A DNA stretch of 64,000 nt from Paenibacillus turpanensis. GTDB lineage: Bacteria > Bacillota > Bacilli > Paenibacillales > YIM-B00363. A program made the translations under genes and the position numbers. Positions 32,746 to 42,464 of the stretch are shown here, piece after piece. The stretch lies in NCBI RefSeq assembly GCF_011421635.1, contig NZ_WTLI01000009.1, forward strand, positions 146,679 through 210,678, read 5' to 3'. How positions within the stretch are numbered: position 1 is the stretch's first letter; every line of letters starts with the position of its first letter. The notes beneath the pieces were generated by a model that ran no database searches, was not told the origin of the DNA, and saw only the letters and a list, made by a program, of their open reading frames with translations.

Positions 32746-32877
32746 TACCCTTTCTTTTCCCTTCTGTGACAGGCTTTTCTTTATTATTAACCATTGTTCA
32801 ACTAATGCAGTTATAAACCTCCTGCTTTTTCCGTACATTAAGGCATAGCAAGCCTACGGAACAGGAGTTGATATGAT

Positions 32878-34092
32878 TTGAACGAGCCTCGTGGAGGATC
32901 GCAGCAAGCGATCCAAATGACAGAACGACTCGGCGCCAAAAACTACCATCCGCTTCCCATTGTCATTTCCAAAGCGGAGGGCGTTTGGGTAGAGGCCCCT
33001 GAAGGCAATCGCTACATGGATATGCTGAGCGGGTACTCCGCGCTTAACCAGGGGCACCGTCATCCGAAGATCATTCAGGCGCTGAAGGAGCAAGCGGATC
33101 AGGTCACGCTGACATCGCGAGCCTTTTACAACGAGCCGCTGGCTCATTTTTACGAGCGTCTGACGAGAATTACCGGCAAGCAGATGGTGCTCCCGATGAA
33201 TACCGGTGCGGAAGCAGTGGAAACCGCCATTAAGGCGGCAAGGCGCTGGGCGTACCGGAAAAAGGGTGTTCCCGACGGTGAGGCGGAAATCATCGTTTGC
33301 GAAGGCAATTTTCACGGAAGAACGATCACGGTGACGTCTTTTTCATCCTCGCCGGAGTACAAAGACGGCTTTGGCCCATTTACGCCCGGCTTCAAGATCA
33401 TCCCTTACGGTGATGCGGCCGCGCTGCGTGAAGCCATTACCGACAAAACGGCGGCTTTTCTCGTTGAGCCGATTCAAGGGGAAGCGGGAATCGTCATTCC
33501 TCCCGACGGCTACTTAAAGCAATGCGCGGAGCTTTGCCGCGAGCACAACGTGCTTCTGCTGGCCGACGAGATTCAGACCGGCTTTGGCCGTACAGGCAAG
33601 ACGTTCGCCTGCGACTGGGATGATGTCGTGCCGGACATGTACATCCTTGGCAAAGCGCTGGGCGGCGGCGTGCTTCCGGTATCGGCAGTCGCTGCCGACG
33701 AACCGGTGCTGGGGGTATTTGAGCCGGGCTCGCACGGCTCCACCTTCGGGGGCAATCCGCTGGCAGCAGCCGTCGCATCGGCGTCGCTCGATGTTATGGA
33801 GGAGGAGCGGCTGCCCGAGCGTTCGCTTAGACTTGGAACGTTTATGCTGGAGCAGCTCCGCGAAATCAAGCATCCGGATATTAAAAACATCCGCGGTAAA
33901 GGTTTATTTATCGGCATCGAGCTGCATGGCATGGCCCGCCCGGTTTGCGAAAAGCTCAAGGCTGCCGGCTTGCTCTGCAAAGAAACGCATAAGCATGTGA
34001 TCCGTCTGGCGCCTCCGCTTGTCATCTCGGAAAACGACCTAGAATGGGCCATTCAAACGATTCGCACCGTATTTGGAAAGGAGAATGCTTAA
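32878..34092 (+). CDS. rocD: Ornithine aminotransferase
   Basis: PLP-dependent class III aminotransferase converting ornithine and 2-oxoglutarate to glutamate semialdehyde and glutamate; 404 residues, normal for RocD. It has [43 protein letters not shown] (PLP Asp), and [14 protein letters not shown] with the Schiff-base lysine at about K259. TTG 32878 is preceded by AGGAG at 32863-32867 with a 10-base gap. It overlaps the P5C dehydrogenase gene by one base, the first of four arginine/proline catabolic genes. No RocR-like regulator lies nearby. Confidence 0.95.
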   Translation: MNEPRGGSQQAIQMTERLGAKNYHPLPIVISKAEGVWVEAPEGNRYMDMLSGYSALNQGHRHPKIIQALKEQADQVTLTSRAFYNEPLAHFYERLTRITGKQMVLPMNTGAEAVETAIKAARRWAYRKKGVPDGEAEIIVCEGNFHGRTITVTSFSSSPEYKDGFGPFTPGFKIIPYGDAAALREAITDKTAAFLVEPIQGEAGIVIPPDGYLKQCAELCREHNVLLLADEIQTGFGRTGKTFACDWDDVVPDMYILGKALGGGVLPVSAVAADEPVLGVFEPGSHGSTFGGNPLAAAVASASLDVMEEERLPERSLRLGTFMLEQLREIKHPDIKNIRGKGLFIGIELHGMARPVCEKLKAAGLLCKETHKHVIRLAPPLVISENDLEWAIQTIRTVFGKENA

Positions 34093-35642
34093 TGATTCCG
34101 TATCGTCCAGAGCCATTTACGAATTTTAAAGATGCTGCAGAGGAGGAAGCGTTCCGAACGCAGCTGCAAAAAGCGGCACAATCGCTCGGTCAGGAGTATC
34201 CGTTAGTGATCGATGGAAAACGAGTGATGACCGACGAGAAGATCGTCTCTCGTAACCCGTCCCGCAAAGCGGAGGTGATCGGCTACAGCGCCAAGGCAAC
34301 CCAGCAGCATGCCGAGGAGGCGATGCAGTCTGCCTACCGCGTGCTGCAGTCGTGGGCGCGGACTTCGTCCCGCGAGCGGGCCGGCGTCCTGTTTAAGGCC
34401 GCTGCCATCTTGCGCAGAAGAAAGCATGAGTTCAGCGCGTGGCTTGTACTCGAGGCTGGGAAATCGCGGGCGGAAGCCGATGCGGACACCGCGGAAGCGA
34501 TCGACTTTATGGAGTATTACGCTCGTCAAATGATCGAAATGGACGAAACGAGCGCCAAGAAGCTCGTTTCCATCCCGGGAGAGGACAATGACCTGCGTTA
34601 TATCCCGCTCGGGGTCGGGGTAGTGATCCCGCCATGGAATTTCCCGCTGGCGATCATGGTCGGCATGACCACGGCTTCGATCGTGGCCGGAAATACGGTG
34701 GTGCTTAAGCCAGCCAGCACGACGCCGGTTATCGCCTACAAGTTCTACGAAATCCTTGAGGACGCAGGCATGCCTGCCGGTGTCGTGCAGCTCATTCCGG
34801 GCAGCGGAGCGGAAATCGGCGATTTCCTGGTGGAGCATAAGCTGACCCGGTATGTGGCCTTTACAGGATCGCGTGAGGTTGGGCTGCGAATCTTTGAGCT
34901 GGCCTCTAAAACCTCCAGCGGTCAGCTGTGGCTGAAGCGTTTTATTGGCGAGCTCGGCGGTAAAGATTCGATCGTCGTTGACCGCGATGCCGATCTTGAA
35001 GCAGCGGCGCGAGGGATCGTTGTCAGCGCCTTTAATTTCTCCGGGCAAAAATGCTCGGCCTGCTCGCGTGCCATCATTGTTGATGAGGTTTACGATCAAG
35101 TGCTGGAACGAGTTGTGGAGCTGACAAAAGCATTAACCGTCGGGGATGCTTCCGATCCGCGTTTCGACACGGGACCGGTGATCGATGAGCATGCTTATCA
35201 GCGGATTTTGCAATATATCGAAACCGGAAAAGGCGAGGGCCGGCTCATGTGCGGCGGCGGTCCGGGCAGTGAAGAAGGCTACTTCATCCTGCCGACGATT
35301 TTTGCCGATGTATCGCCGGATGCGGTCATCATGAAAGAAGAAATATTCGGGCCGGTGCTGGGCTTTACGCGGGCGCGCGATTTTAAGCATGCGCTGGAAA
35401 TCGCTAACAATACGGAATACGGCTTGACCGGAGCCGTGTACAGCCGCAACCGCAGCCATTTGGAGCTTGCCCGTTCCGAATTTCATGTTGGGAACCTGTA
35501 TTTTAACCGGAAGTGCACCGGCGCAATTGTCGGCGTGCATCCGTTCGGAGGCTTTAATATGTCGGGCACGGATTCTAAAGCGGGAGGCCCGGACTACCTG
35601 CTTCAATTTACACAGCCGAAGCTGGTATCCGAGCAGCTGTAG
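34092..35642 (+). CDS. rocA: 1-pyrroline-5-carboxylate dehydrogenase
   Basis: NAD-dependent aldehyde dehydrogenase oxidising glutamate semialdehyde to glutamate; 516 residues, standard for RocA/Pru[12 protein letters not shown] begins the cofactor region; catalytic Glu is near E287 (IGELGGKDS) and Cys near C321 ([11 protein letters not shown]), with the correct 34-residue separation. The start ATG overlaps the rocD stop as TAATG. It takes the product of both RocD and the proline dehydrogenase that follows, which explains the operon order. Confidence 0.96.
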   Translation: MIPYRPEPFTNFKDAAEEEAFRTQLQKAAQSLGQEYPLVIDGKRVMTDEKIVSRNPSRKAEVIGYSAKATQQHAEEAMQSAYRVLQSWARTSSRERAGVLFKAAAILRRRKHEFSAWLVLEAGKSRAEADADTAEAIDFMEYYARQMIEMDETSAKKLVSIPGEDNDLRYIPLGVGVVIPPWNFPLAIMVGMTTASIVAGNTVVLKPASTTPVIAYKFYEILEDAGMPAGVVQLIPGSGAEIGDFLVEHKLTRYVAFTGSREVGLRIFELASKTSSGQLWLKRFIGELGGKDSIVVDRDADLEAAARGIVVSAFNFSGQKCSACSRAIIVDEVYDQVLERVVELTKALTVGDASDPRFDTGPVIDEHAYQRILQYIETGKGEGRLMCGGGPGSEEGYFILPTIFADVSPDAVIMKEEIFGPVLGFTRARDFKHALEIANNTEYGLTGAVYSRNRSHLELARSEFHVGNLYFNRKCTGAIVGVHPFGGFNMSGTDSKAGGPDYLLQFTQPKLVSEQL

Positions 35643-35658
35643 CGGTTAGGAGCTGCCT

Positions 35659-36588
35659 ATGTCAATGACGGGCTTGATGCGGAAATTGGTGCTTACGGCG
35701 GCAGGCAACAAAGCGGTCAGCGGTTTTTTTCAGAAATACGGCATGCGAATCGGTGTTCAGCGCTTTGTGGCGGCCGAACAGCTGGAGCTGACTGTAGAGG
35801 CGGTAAAGCAGCTTAACCGGCAGGGACTGCTGGTCACCCTCGATTACTTGGGAGAAAGCGTAAGCAGCCGGGAAATGGCCGATGAGGCCGCGGACATGGT
35901 GCTTCGCACGATGGACGCGATACGGGACCACCGCTTAAACTCTAACGTCTCGGTGAAGCTGACACAGCTTGGCCTCCTCATTGATCCGGCGCTCTGTCTT
36001 GCGCAAATGAAAAAGCTGCTGGCTCACGCCAAATCGCTCGGCCAATTTGTGCGGATTGATATGGAGGATTCGCCGGTTACGGACATTACGATCAAGCTGT
36101 TTTTGGAGCTGTTCGAGCAGTATGGCGCCGATACCGTGGGACTGGTGCTTCAATCGTATTTGTATCGGACGGCGGCGGACCGAAAGCAGCTCGCGGCGCT
36201 TGGGGCGAATTTGCGAGTGGTGAAGGGCGCCTACAAGGAGCCTAAAGAAGTGGCGTTTCCTGCCAAAGCAGATGTCGACCGGAGCTATATTGAGCTGTGC
36301 GAGGCGCATATGGAGGACGGCTGCTATACCGCCGTTGCCACACATGACGAGCGGATTATCCAGCATATCATTCAATTTACCGAGAAGAAGAAGATTCCGA
36401 GGGATCGATTTGAATTCCAGATGCTTTATGGAATTTCGTCGAGTCTGCAGCTTAGGCTGGTAGAGCAAGGGTATCGCGTTCGGGTATATACTCCCTACGG
36501 GGAACAGTGGTACCCGTATTTCAGCCGGAGGATCGCCGAACGTCCCGCTAATCTTTGGTTTGTAATACGAGGCTTTTTCCGAAAATAA
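35659..36588 (+). CDS. Proline dehydrogenase
   Basis: FAD-dependent proline oxidase of the short monofunctional Bacillus type, 309 residues. The barrel motifs are LLVTLDYLGESV near the N-terminus, SVKLTQLG, RIDMEDS, LQSYLYRT, LRVVKGAYKEP, and EFQMLYG with the C-terminal RRIAERP that contacts proline and FAD. Starts 17 bases after the P5C dehydrogenase and feeds pyrroline-5-carboxylate to it. Probably membrane-associated through the quinone-reducing reaction, by family analogy. Confidence 0.94.
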   Translation: MSMTGLMRKLVLTAAGNKAVSGFFQKYGMRIGVQRFVAAEQLELTVEAVKQLNRQGLLVTLDYLGESVSSREMADEAADMVLRTMDAIRDHRLNSNVSVKLTQLGLLIDPALCLAQMKKLLAHAKSLGQFVRIDMEDSPVTDITIKLFLELFEQYGADTVGLVLQSYLYRTAADRKQLAALGANLRVVKGAYKEPKEVAFPAKADVDRSYIELCEAHMEDGCYTAVATHDERIIQHIIQFTEKKKIPRDRFEFQMLYGISSSLQLRLVEQGYRVRVYTPYGEQWYPYFSRRIAERPANLWFVIRGFFRK

Positions 36589-36613
36589 TTGTATCTTGGG
36601 GGAGGGTGTCGGC

Positions 36614-37516
36614 ATGAAGCAAATGACCATTTCCATGATCGGCGTTCCGATGGATCTCGGTGCGGACCGCCGCGGTGTCGATATGGGACCTAGCGCTCTG
36701 CGCTGCGCGCATTTGCAGCAGCGGATGGAGAAGCTTGGATACACCTTCCACGATAAAGGCAACCTCGTCGTGGAACGCCCGGGGGATTACGGTCCGGAGG
36801 GCGAGAAGCTAAAATACTTACCCGAGATCATCAAAGTAAGTACGGAGCTTTGCAGAAAAGTAGATGCGGAGATTAAGCAGGGCGCTTTCCCTCTCGTAGT
36901 TGGCGGCGATCACAGCATTTCCATCGGAACGTTAAAGGGGATCCTTCAGCACAAGAAAAGACTTGGGGTCATCTGGTTCGACGCGCATGCCGACGTGAAT
37001 ATTCCTGAAACATCCCCTAGCGGGAATATTCATGGGATGCCCCTTGCTGTGGCGATGGGATATGGTCACCCGGATCTGACAGGCATTGGCGGCCAAGAAG
37101 CGAAGCTGAATCCTACGGATGTCGTTATCGTCGGTGCAAGATCCGTGGATGAAGGTGAGCGAGATTTTATACGCAGTAAAGGGGTACACATCTACACCAT
37201 GCACGATATTGATCGGATGGGGATGACAAAGGTGATGGAGGAGGCCATTGCGGCTGTATCCAAGCATACAGACGGGGTTCACCTCAGCCTGGACTTAGAT
37301 GCCATTGACCCTTTGGATGCCCCGGGAGTAGGGACTCCTGTACCGGGCGGTGTGACCTACCGGGAAAGCCATCTTGCGATGGAAATGCTTGCTGATGCGG
37401 GGATTATCACAAGCGCCGAGCTGGTTGAGGTGAACCCGATTTTGGATACGATGAACCGTACAGCGGAGGTCGCCGTCGCGCTGGCCGGATCTTTATTTGG
37501 CGAAAAAATTATGTAG
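36614..37516 (+). CDS. rocF: Arginase
   Basis: Mn-dependent ureohydrolase converting arginine to ornithine and urea; 300 residues, the usual RocF length. Metal motifs are GGDHSIS (about 97-103), WFDAHADVN (about 122-130) and LDLDAIDP (about 225-232), and GNIHGMPLA lies between. ATG 36614 is chosen because GGGGGAGGG is just upstream and the earlier TTG has no site. It supplies ornithine to RocD, completing arginine to glutamate within four genes, and is the last gene of that set. Confidence 0.95.
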   Translation: MKQMTISMIGVPMDLGADRRGVDMGPSALRCAHLQQRMEKLGYTFHDKGNLVVERPGDYGPEGEKLKYLPEIIKVSTELCRKVDAEIKQGAFPLVVGGDHSISIGTLKGILQHKKRLGVIWFDAHADVNIPETSPSGNIHGMPLAVAMGYGHPDLTGIGGQEAKLNPTDVVIVGARSVDEGERDFIRSKGVHIYTMHDIDRMGMTKVMEEAIAAVSKHTDGVHLSLDLDAIDPLDAPGVGTPVPGGVTYRESHLAMEMLADAGIITSAELVEVNPILDTMNRTAEVAVALAGSLFGEKIM

Positions 37517-37616
37517 CTTATGTAAAACTACAAATATTTTGTTGCGTCCAAGCCCAAATCTGGGCTCTCCGCCATATGATACAGTAACTTCATTTGGAAA
37601 AACGGAGGGATGCGGC

Positions 37617-38279
37617 ATGAAAACCATTCGATATGTTGCGCTCGGCGATTCGTTAACGTTTGGCTATGGAGTCAGTGGAGAAGCTTCCTTTCCTGAAGTG
37701 CTCCGCAAGCTCGCCGAGCATAGCTTGGACTGTCCAGTAGAGCTCCACAATGCAGGTATTGTCGGGGCAACCGCATCGGATACCGCACAGCTGCTTCATA
37801 CCGACCCGGCGCTGCAGGCCAAGGTGAAGACGGCTGAGCTCATAACGATCACGGTCGGAGGCAATGATTTATTAAACGCAGCCAGAGTTTATTATACGAA
37901 TGGGGATGCACAGCTGCTGACGCAGGCTTTGAAAACGTATTTGCATGCTGTTCGTGAGCTTCTTGGACGAATTTCGGAGGTGCAAGGGGGCTCTGAAGAC
38001 TGTGCAATCCGTTTGCTGGGGCTGTATAATCCATTTCCGGAAATTGAGGAAGCGGATTATTGGGTGAGACGCTTAAATCGCCTGCTGACTCGTTTTCATA
38101 AACGAAATGTGTGTGTTATTCAGCTCTACGATGTGTTTGAGTCGAGAGAAGAAGGATTGATTTCGGACGACATGGTCCATCCGACAGCAGAAGGGTACGA
38201 GCAAATGGCGTTGAAAACAGCCGATGCGGGGTACTCGCCTTTAGACACGAAATTGTGCGGTATGTTGAACAAGGATTAG
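37617..38279 (+). CDS. SGNH/GDSL hydrolase
   Basis: Lipase/esterase-like SGNH hydrolase of 220 residues. Block I is ALGDSLTFGYG (catalytic Ser near 11), block III VGGNDLLNA (oxyanion Asn, about 83), and block V DDMVHPTAEGY (Asp-His pair near the C-terminus). There is no signal peptide, so it is predicted to be cytoplasmic, unlike many exported GDSL lipases. GGAGGGATG precedes ATG 37617. A small hairpin upstream (AGCCCA/TGGGCT) has no T run. Substrate unknown. Confidence 0.85.
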   Translation: MKTIRYVALGDSLTFGYGVSGEASFPEVLRKLAEHSLDCPVELHNAGIVGATASDTAQLLHTDPALQAKVKTAELITITVGGNDLLNAARVYYTNGDAQLLTQALKTYLHAVRELLGRISEVQGGSEDCAIRLLGLYNPFPEIEEADYWVRRLNRLLTRFHKRNVCVIQLYDVFESREEGLISDDMVHPTAEGYEQMALKTADAGYSPLDTKLCGMLNKD

Positions 38280-38337
38280 CTCATATTCATGTAACGGGTT
38301 CGTAAATGAACTTAATTCGAGTCGAGGAGGGAAAACC

Positions 38338-38550
38338 ATGCGCATCCGCGAGTTTTTTATGGATGTGGAAATGAATGCAACCCAGTCGCTGAGCGAAGAG
38401 CTGGAGCAGGCGAAATCAAGAATTGCGGAGATCAGTCATACCTGCCCCGACGATGTGGTTGTGAAGCAAATTATCCCGTCGGGAGAACAGCGTTACACGG
38501 TGATGCTGATTGCTACGATCTGGGACCAGCAGCAGGGCGCGCTCGTATAA
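38338..38550 (+). CDS. Small hypothetical protein, 70 residues
   Basis: No family recognised. Begins MRIREFFMDVEMN, then a helical Glu/Lys segment, and ends with a beta-like YTVMLIATIWDQQ. GAGGAGGG lies a few bases before ATG 38338, a strong ribosome site that makes expression likely. One Cys only; no membrane helix. It stands alone between the GDSL hydrolase and the Cys/His protein. Confidence 0.6.
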   Translation: MRIREFFMDVEMNATQSLSEELEQAKSRIAEISHTCPDDVVVKQIIPSGEQRYTVMLIATIWDQQQGALV

Positions 38551-38662
38551 AACGGTCGAAAAATACTTGCTGTTCGACAAGAGGTTTAGACAAACATTTT
38601 ATATCACTCCACTTATACTAGAATGAAAGATTACGATATTTCGTACCTGGGAGTGAGAAGAA

Positions 38663-39061
38663 ATGTTGAGTTGCAGCGTTCAAAACTGCGGGGTTCACGT
38701 AAAGCATCAACTGGCGATTATGGATAACGGGCAGCACCGTTTTGTGCTTTGCGGCCAGCATCAGCTCATGTATGCGCTTGGAGAGCTGCCGATCGGCCTG
38801 CTTCGTGTGTATCCGTCTTTAATGGAATCGCATGATTGTGAAATCTGCTCTTCCCCAGCGGGATTGTACGCGGATGAGGTCGAAGTACATTTATGCGAGC
38901 GTCATATGCGAAAGCTGTTGACCCGCTCGCTTAATACGCTTGAATATCATATTTTGCGTTCGACTCACGGCGATTTCATGCTGATTCAGGACGATTTTTA
39001 TGCCAAGGGAGGCTACGCGCTTCAGCCGATGGCCTCGCAGGTTGAAACGATGCTTCCGTGA
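38663..39061 (+). CDS. Cys/His-rich probable zinc-binding protein, 132 residues
   Basis: Not a named family to me. The sequence contains two similar Cys/His sets: CSVQNCGVHVKH with LCGQH some 30 residues on, and CEICSSPAG with LCERH about 30 residues on. This two-fold CxxC ... CxxH-type spacing suggests two small treble-clef-like zinc sites. GGGAGTGAG precedes the ATG. It lies just upstream of ytxJ but with its own apparent start. Role unknown; a redox- or metal-responsive adaptor is possible. Confidence 0.62.
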   Translation: MLSCSVQNCGVHVKHQLAIMDNGQHRFVLCGQHQLMYALGELPIGLLRVYPSLMESHDCEICSSPAGLYADEVEVHLCERHMRKLLTRSLNTLEYHILRSTHGDFMLIQDDFYAKGGYALQPMASQVETMLP

Positions 39062-39103
39062 CGCTACAATGAGAAGAACTAAAACAGCGAAGGAGCATCG
39101 ATC

Positions 39104-39445
39104 ATGGCAAAATGGCGCGAAATCACGACCTTGGACGAATGGAAAGACGTCTATGCTACGTCGGAACAACGTCCGGTCGTCCTTTTTAAGCACAGCACCG
39201 CTTGTCCGGTAAGCGCAGCGGCGCTTGAGGAATTCGACGATTATTTAGGCGGGCAGCCTCGCGAGGATGTGGAATATGTGCTGGTGAAGGTGATTGAATC
39301 CAGACCGGTTTCCAACCAAATCGCAGAGGATCTTTCTTTAAAGCATGCATCACCGCAGATCATGAGAATTGAGAAAAAAGAGCAGACCTGGAACTCCTCG
39401 CATTGGTCGATTACAAAGAAGCATATGACGGCCGTACTGGATTAA
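39104..39445 (+). CDS. ytxJ: Bacillithiol-system redox protein YtxJ
   Basis: Monothiol thioredoxin-fold protein of 113 residues, annotated in Bacillales as bacillithiol system redox-active protein YtxJ. The KHSTACPVSAAALEEF segment (about 29-44) holds the single active-site Cys where thioredoxins have CxxC, and ASPQIMRI (about 86) carries the cis-Pro. Together with the host group this implies bacillithiol as low-molecular-weight thiol. The phosphoesterase gene begins 4 bases after its stop. Confidence 0.88.
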   Translation: MAKWREITTLDEWKDVYATSEQRPVVLFKHSTACPVSAAALEEFDDYLGGQPREDVEYVLVKVIESRPVSNQIAEDLSLKHASPQIMRIEKKEQTWNSSHWSITKKHMTAVLD

Positions 39446-39449
39446 CGAT

Positions 39450-39947
39450 ATGAAAATCGGGATCGTAGCCGATACGCATATGCCTGCAAGGGCGAAGCGT
39501 CCCCCGTCTGCATTGATGAAAGGCCTCGAAGGGGTCGACCGCATTTTACACGCCGGGGACTGGACGGAGCTTGAAGTGCTTTATTGGCTGGAGGAGCTCG
39601 CTCCGGTCGATGGGGTAGCCGGAAATAACGATGGCGACGATATTGAACGCCAATTCGGACGGCAGAAAATTATCGAAGCGGGAGGGTACAGGTTCGGCCT
39701 TGTCCATGGCGACGGTTATCGTTCGACTCCGGAAAATGCGTGGGCGGCGTTTTTTGCGGCAAAGCCTGAAATCATTATATTCGGACACTCCCATGTTCCT
39801 TACAAAGAACAGCGTGGAGAAACGCTGCTGTTTAATCCGGGTTCACCTACGGACAAAAGGCGGCAGCCCCAGTTTTCGTACGGAATTATTGAGCTTGGCG
39901 AACAAGGGATTGACGCAAAGCATTATTATTACGACAGTAAGGAATAG
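39450..39947 (+). CDS. YfcE/MJ0936-type metallophosphoesterase
   Basis: Calcineurin-like phosphodiesterase of 165 residues. All metal-binding blocks are present: DTHMP (D8, H10), HAGDWTE (about 34-40), GNNDGDD (about 58-64), VHGDGY (about 83), and FGHSHVPY (about 110). This is the short YfcE/YsnB-like form with phosphodiesterase activity on model substrates; the physiological substrate is not known. Starts 4 bases after ytxJ and is followed by a terminator. Confidence 0.9.
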   Translation: MKIGIVADTHMPARAKRPPSALMKGLEGVDRILHAGDWTELEVLYWLEELAPVDGVAGNNDGDDIERQFGRQKIIEAGGYRFGLVHGDGYRSTPENAWAAFFAAKPEIIIFGHSHVPYKEQRGETLLFNPGSPTDKRRQPQFSYGIIELGEQGIDAKHYYYDSKE

Positions 39948-39967
39948 CTGACCCGAAATAAAATCCG

Positions 39968-40000
39968 GAAAGCCTCGTGTGACCACACGCAGGCTTTTTT
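39968..40000 (+). terminator. Terminator after the phosphoesterase gene
   Basis: AAAGCCT and CGTGT pair with ACACG and AGGCTTT with one bulged C, followed by a T run that abuts the thyA -10 box. Confidence 0.7.
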
Positions 40001-40008
40001 GCTATAAT
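40000..40008 (+). promoter_or_regulatory. Extended -10 of thyA
   Basis: TGC-TATAAT with the hexamer at 40003-40008. No good -35 is seen. It lies at the upstream in-frame ATG (40007), so the protein start must be the later ATG 40052. Confidence 0.55.
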
Positions 40009-40051
40009 GGCAAAAAAGCGTATTTGCGAAAAGCTGAGGGGAATAGGACCA

Positions 40052-41008
40052 ATGAGCCGTAATGAAAATGAGTATTTAAACCTGCTTCGATATGTGCTGG
40101 AAAATGGGAAGCGGAAGGAAGACCGGACAGGCACAGGCACGATTTCTACGTTCGGTTATCAGATGCGCTTCGATCTTTCTGAAGGATTTCCGCTTTTGAC
40201 CACGAAGCGTGTTCCCTTTGGGCTTGTAAAAAGTGAACTGCTTTGGTTCATGAAGGGCGATACTAACATTCAATATTTATTGAAGCATAATAACAATATT
40301 TGGAATGAATGGGCGTTTAAGAAATGGGTGGAAAGTCCGGAGTATAGCGGGCCGGATATGACGAACTTCGGACTTCGTTCGCAGCAGGACGAGGCGTTTC
40401 GTCTCCAGTACGAGGAGCAGATGGAGGCGTTTAAAGCACGGATTGTAAGCGATGACAGCTTTGCCCGGCAATATGGGGAGCTTGGAAACATATACGGCAA
40501 GCAGTGGCGGGAGTGGCGCACATCGACCGGCGGCACGATCGATCAGCTGAAGGATGTGATTGAAGCGATCCGCAAGACGCCGGATTCACGGCGCCTAATC
40601 GTTTCAGCCTGGTCGCCGGAGGATGTCCCTTCCATGGCGCTGCCGCCTTGTCATACAATGTTTCAATTTTATGTAGCGGAAGGCAAGCTTTCCTGTCAGC
40701 TTTATCAGCGCAGCGGAGATATTTTTCTCGGCATTCCGTTTAACATTGCCAGCTATGCGCTGCTTACGCATATGATCGCCAAGGAATGCGGGCTTACGCC
40801 CGGTGAATTCGTTCATACACTTGGCGATGCGCATATTTATATCAACCATTTGGAGCAAATTAAGCTCCAGCTGTCACGAGAGCCGAGGGAGCTTCCTCGC
40901 CTGAAGCTAAATCCGGACATTTCCTCAGTATTTGACTATGAGGTGAAGGACGTACAGCTGGAAGGATATGAGCCGCATCCAGCTATTAAAGCCCCCGTGG
41001 CGGTGTAA
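40052..41008 (+). CDS. thyA: Thymidylate synthase
   Basis: Folate-dependent ThyA methylating dUMP to dTMP; 318 residues. This is the longer form with the 50-residue insert also found in Lactobacillus casei (316 residues, Cys198), whereas the E. coli type is 264. Catalytic Cys near C200 in [12 protein letters not shown], phosphate-binding RTGTGT near residues 30-35, [20 protein letters not shown] (key part RSGD and NIASYA), and [11 protein letters not shown] 40052 follows AGGA and the promoter; the dihydrofolate it makes would be recycled by DfrA encoded nearby. Confidence 0.96.
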   Translation: MSRNENEYLNLLRYVLENGKRKEDRTGTGTISTFGYQMRFDLSEGFPLLTTKRVPFGLVKSELLWFMKGDTNIQYLLKHNNNIWNEWAFKKWVESPEYSGPDMTNFGLRSQQDEAFRLQYEEQMEAFKARIVSDDSFARQYGELGNIYGKQWREWRTSTGGTIDQLKDVIEAIRKTPDSRRLIVSAWSPEDVPSMALPPCHTMFQFYVAEGKLSCQLYQRSGDIFLGIPFNIASYALLTHMIAKECGLTPGEFVHTLGDAHIYINHLEQIKLQLSREPRELPRLKLNPDISSVFDYEVKDVQLEGYEPHPAIKAPVAV

Positions 41009-41032
41009 TAGGACCAAGCTTGTGCAGCCCGG

Positions 41033-41875
41033 TCATGTTGTTTCCCGAAACGAAGGCTTGGATAACGAGCAGTCCCCCGGAACCGGGATGGCAGGCTCGA
41101 ATTCAGCTAATTTGAACAGTAAATAGCAGGTTTCGGGATAGTGATGCTCCAAAAACCGCAGCGTTGTGCGGTTGAGCAGCGTATCATTCCGGTAGGAAGA
41201 GACAACGCTTTTGACGAACCGGTAAAAATCGACGGTCGTTTTGCCCACATGAAGGGCAAACTGGCGCTGGGCCGGAAAGTTCGGCGGGGTAAAACGCAAA
41301 TAGCCGCGCATTGCTTTATTTTTAACAATATAAGCTTGCAGCTCTTGGGCGAATCGTCCTGCCTGTTCGGAAAGCATGATTTCGACGGGGTCGAGAATGT
41401 TGCGCAGCAGTATGGCGTGACCGAGCTGATCCTCCAGCCATAAATCAAGCAGATCCGCCAGCGGAAGGGGAGGCGGAGTATCCCCGTTCACCCAGTATGC
41501 GAGCATGCGCACATATTCCTGATTCTCATTCAGTGTGCCGTTCAAATATGTAGGGGTCAGGTTTAAGTTGACTTCATTCGCGATCCGGAGCCGCTGCATT
41601 CTTCCTTCAAACTGGAAATAGCCGAAAGCAACGGGGTAGACATTTCGGGCAAATTGAACCCAGATCGGAGAGGCGGGCGCGTTACCCGCAGATGCAGCGC
41701 TCGGTACGTTGGACAGCAGCTCGGAAAAACGGTTAATATACACTTGCGTCTGCTCAATCCAATTGCTTTCTTCAGGCGCAAGATGGTCGCGGACAAAATA
41801 CGCGTGGTCTTCCAGGACTTCCAGCCAAAAACGGTGTTCTTGCTCCAGAGTGAGCTGCATTTCCGTTACCGCCAC
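41033..41875 (-). CDS. DUF2935 family protein
   Basis: 280-residue protein of the Bacillales DUF2935 family, recognised by EHRFWLEVLEDHAYFVRDHLAPEE near the start (key part EDHAxFxRDxL) and repeated helical segments with conserved His/Glu residues (LEDQLGHA). The two-domain helical layout is ferritin-like in appearance. Function unknown. GTG 41875 is chosen because TAGGAGGG is 7-8 bases upstream. It is oriented against its neighbours and separates thyA from dfrA, which are often adjacent. Confidence 0.78.
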   Translation of the reverse strand: MAVTEMQLTLEQEHRFWLEVLEDHAYFVRDHLAPEESNWIEQTQVYINRFSELLSNVPSAASAGNAPASPIWVQFARNVYPVAFGYFQFEGRMQRLRIANEVNLNLTPTYLNGTLNENQEYVRMLAYWVNGDTPPPLPLADLLDLWLEDQLGHAILLRNILDPVEIMLSEQAGRFAQELQAYIVKNKAMRGYLRFTPPNFPAQRQFALHVGKTTVDFYRFVKSVVSSYRNDTLLNRTTLRFLEHHYPETCYLLFKLAEFEPAIPVPGDCSLSKPSFRETT

Positions 41876-41960
41876 TCGGATCCCTCCTAACAGGAATTCA
41901 TTCACTATAAGACATATATGCAGTAATGTCCCACAACTTGATGATGAGGTGTATAAAAAT

Positions 41961-42464
41961 ATGGTTGAGCCGGGTTTCATTAATTTACTTTGGGCGATGG
42001 ATGACCGGCGGGTGATCGGCTACCAGAACACGCTGCCTTGGAGGCTTCCTGCTGATTTAGCTTATGTGAAGCAGGTTACGATGGGACACCCGTTGGTGAT
42101 GGGCAGACGTACCTATGAGTCGATCGGACGACCGCTGCCAGGACGGACGAATGTGATTGTGACGAGACAAAAGGACTATGCTCCAGAAGGCTGCGTGGTT
42201 GTTCATTCCTTCGAGGAGGTGCGGGAACGATTTGCCGGTCAGCCGGTCTTTATTTTTGGAGGCGCCGATTTGTTCCGCAGCTTCCTTCCGCTGGCCGATA
42301 AGCTTTACGTGACCCGAATTTCCGGCACATTCGAAGGGGATACCTTTTTCCCAGAGTACGATGAGTCGCAATGGGAGCTCGAATTCCGCCGGGAAGGGAT
42401 GGTTGACGAGAAAAATCGTCACCCTCATGTGTTTGAAGTGTACCGGAGAAAGGAACAAGCCTGA
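41961..42464 (+). CDS. dfrA: Dihydrofolate reductase
   Basis: NADPH-dependent DHFR, 167 residues. LLWAMDDRRVIGYQNTLPWRLPADLAYVK region (key parts IG-x-N-x-LPW and the substrate Asp/Glu at PADL), MGRRTYESIGRPLPGR (NADPH site), IFGGADLFRSFL, and a C-terminal HVFEVYRR are all standard. ATG 41961 with GAGGTG upstream. It overlaps the next gene by one base (TGATG). Likely divergently transcribed from the DUF2935 gene through an 85-base gap. Confidence 0.95.
   Translation: MVEPGFINLLWAMDDRRVIGYQNTLPWRLPADLAYVKQVTMGHPLVMGRRTYESIGRPLPGRTNVIVTRQKDYAPEGCVVVHSFEEVRERFAGQPVFIFGGADLFRSFLPLADKLYVTRISGTFEGDTFFPEYDESQWELEFRREGMVDEKNRHPHVFEVYRRKEQA

Noticed and set aside
32830..32870. Sigma-54 type promoter before rocD, as in Bacillus roc operons
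   Set aside because: A GG...GC pair is present but with 8 bases between instead of 10, and no RocR-like upstream activating repeats were seen.
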